Source of the DNA: CAJBIL01 sp049295655
Lineage (GTDB): Bacteria > Pseudomonadota > Gammaproteobacteria > Burkholderiales > Rhodocyclaceae
Length of the DNA stretch: 7,115 nucleotides
Assembly: GCA_049295655.1 (NCBI GenBank)
Contig: JBAQRB010000301.1
Location: 1 to 7,115, forward strand
Direction: 5' to 3'
Part shown: piece after piece, positions 6,770 through 7,115 of the stretch
How the letters are laid out: the number at the start of each line of letters is the position of its first letter
How positions within the stretch are numbered: the first letter of the stretch is position 1
The notes under the pieces: generated by a model
Told to the model about the DNA's origin: nothing
Databases searched by the model: none
The model's input: the letters and a program-made list of their open reading frames with translations, nothing else
Translations under genes and position numbers: made by a program

Positions 6770-6861
6770 GTGTCCTCCATTCTTTTTCGACAAACAAGAC
6801 TGGTTTTTTTCAACCCGGCAGAGCCTGAGCGGGGCGGGTTCCGTTTTGGCGGGGAATGCAT
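6766..6861 (-). CDS. Possible 31-residue leader ORF overlapping the epsE start
   Basis: An ATG at 6861-6859 follows AAGGAG with an 8-base spacer, a consensus ribosome site. The ORF has 31 codons and ends at TGA 6768-6766, which overlaps the epsE ATG (6769-6767) in an ATGA. The predicted peptide begins MHSPPKRNPPRSGSAGLKKT, is rich in Lys/Arg and Pro, and has no hydrophobic stretch. The product resembles nothing I recognise. Its ribosome site and stop/start overlap are what a translationally coupled leader would show, yet a 31-codon ORF can arise by chance. It is an inferred regulatory leader candidate, not an established gene. Confidence 0.35.
   Translation of the reverse strand: MHSPPKRNPPRSGSAGLKKTSLVCRKRMEDT
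6773..6778 (-). promoter_or_regulatory. Strong Shine-Dalgarno site fixing the epsE start
   Basis: GGAGGA on the minus strand is followed by CAC and ATG (6769-6767). Together with the signal peptide starting at this ATG, it decides between this start and the upstream in-frame ATG at 6943. The spacing is short, only three bases after GGAGGA. Confidence 0.75.
6812..6840. other. Weak stem-loop in the leader upstream of epsE
   Basis: AACCCG (6812-6817) pairs with CGGGTT (6835-6840) around a 17-base loop, inside the possible leader ORF. On the minus strand the stem is followed by an A-rich run, not a T-run, so it is not a normal intrinsic terminator in the operon direction. On the plus strand it is followed by CCGTTTT, a poor terminator at best. 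I found no convincing -35/-10 pair in 6770-6945, although an epsE promoter could lie there or further upstream. Confidence 0.25.
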
Positions 6862-6945
6862 CGCTCCCGCTCCTTTTTTTCCCCCGGTTCCACGGGATGC
6901 TTGTCAGGCATAAGCGTTCTGCGCATCGTTGGCTGGCTGGCATGA

Positions 6946-7115
6946 TTACCCCATTGCTTGAGTGAATTCGGGGACGAGGTACTCGGGCTCGAAGGAGTTC
7001 TGCTGCTGCCCCACCCCCAGTCGCGTGCGTCTGACAAAACCATCGACGACGCTGAGTTTTCCTGCCCGATTCAGCGTATGGACGCCGAGAAAATTGCCGG
7101 TGCGTTGTGGCAGGA
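6946..7115 (-). CDS. C-terminal fragment of an unrecognised protein (5' end outside window)
   Basis: An open frame enters from the right edge and ends at TAA 6948-6946, giving 55 residues. It starts LPQRTGNFLGVHTLNRAGKL, ends FEPEYLVPEFTQAMG, and includes several alternating hydrophobic/polar stretches that look like beta-strands (for example LSVVDGFVRRTRLGV). I do not recognise the family. Its orientation and position 176 bp ahead of epsE fit the last part of an upstream EPS-cluster gene. The exactly opposed plus-strand frame is also open from 6946 and equally GC-rich at third positions, but it lacks a start codon with a ribosome site. The minus call is favoured only by context and by this lack. 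Confidence 0.48.
   Translation of the reverse strand, partial: LPQRTGNFLGVHTLNRAGKLSVVDGFVRRTRLGVGQQQNSFEPEYLVPEFTQAMG

Noticed and set aside
6770..6943. Upstream 58-codon extension of epsE
   Set aside because: It would place an Arg/Cys/Pro-rich stretch before a perfect signal peptide, and the start at 6769 has a GGAGGA site.
6944..6965. Sigma-54-like elements (TGGCAT ... TTGCT) on the plus strand near 6938-6959
   Set aside because: The GG-GC spacing is about 15 bases, not 10, and the strand is opposite to the eps genes.
6810..7043. A 77-codon minus-strand frame upstream of epsE
   Set aside because: Low-complexity composition, no recognisable motif, no good ribosome site, and it overlaps the more plausible frame ending at 6946.

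Overview
The window is a piece of an exopolysaccharide (EPS) biosynthesis and export locus. All recognisable genes lie on the minus strand, so transcription runs from the right edge (about 7115) to the left edge (1). The core is an epsE-epsF-epsG trio of the kind found in betaproteobacterial (methanolan-type, often exosortase-linked) EPS clusters. That family match, the moderately high GC and the codon use suggest a betaproteobacterium, for example Rhodocyclales, Burkholderiales or Nitrosomonadales. No rRNA or other phylogenetic marker is present, so this is inference.

Layout from upstream to downstream, reading right to left. 7115-6946 holds the probable C-terminal end of an unrecognised gene. 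6945-6770 is a 176-bp gap with a possible 31-codon leader ORF whose stop overlaps the epsE start. epsE (6769-5969) encodes a periplasmic/outer-membrane polysaccharide export protein. epsF (5952-4525) encodes the inner-membrane Wzz/PCP co-polymerase. epsG (4528-3605) encodes the cytoplasmic partner ATPase of the BY-kinase superfamily. Next come a Wzx-type MOP flippase (3501-1990), a GT-B glycosyltransferase (1878-853) and the 5' part of a Wzy/O-antigen-ligase-like membrane protein (698-1) that runs off the left edge.

Together these genes describe a Wzx/Wzy-dependent pathway. Glycosyltransferases build a lipid-linked repeat unit, the flippase moves it across the inner membrane, the Wzy-like protein polymerises it, EpsF and EpsG control chain length, and EpsE exports the product. 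The initiating sugar-phosphate transferase and any outer-membrane porin must lie outside the window.

epsE, epsF and epsG are tightly packed (16-bp gap, then a 4-bp overlap). The downstream half is looser (gaps of 103, 111 and 154 bp) and looks like a mosaic. The glycosyltransferase is closely bracketed by a 15-bp imperfect inverted repeat. The outer edge of one arm coincides with the breakpoint of a small opposite-strand remnant of an IS1595-like transposase C-terminus, and the following wzy-like gene is visibly lower in GC. I see no CRISPR array, tRNA, rRNA, intact IS or clearly new defence or regulatory system. The least ordinary signals are the transposase scar with its inverted repeat, the overlapping leader ORF before epsE, and the non-canonical EpsG and EpsE architectures.
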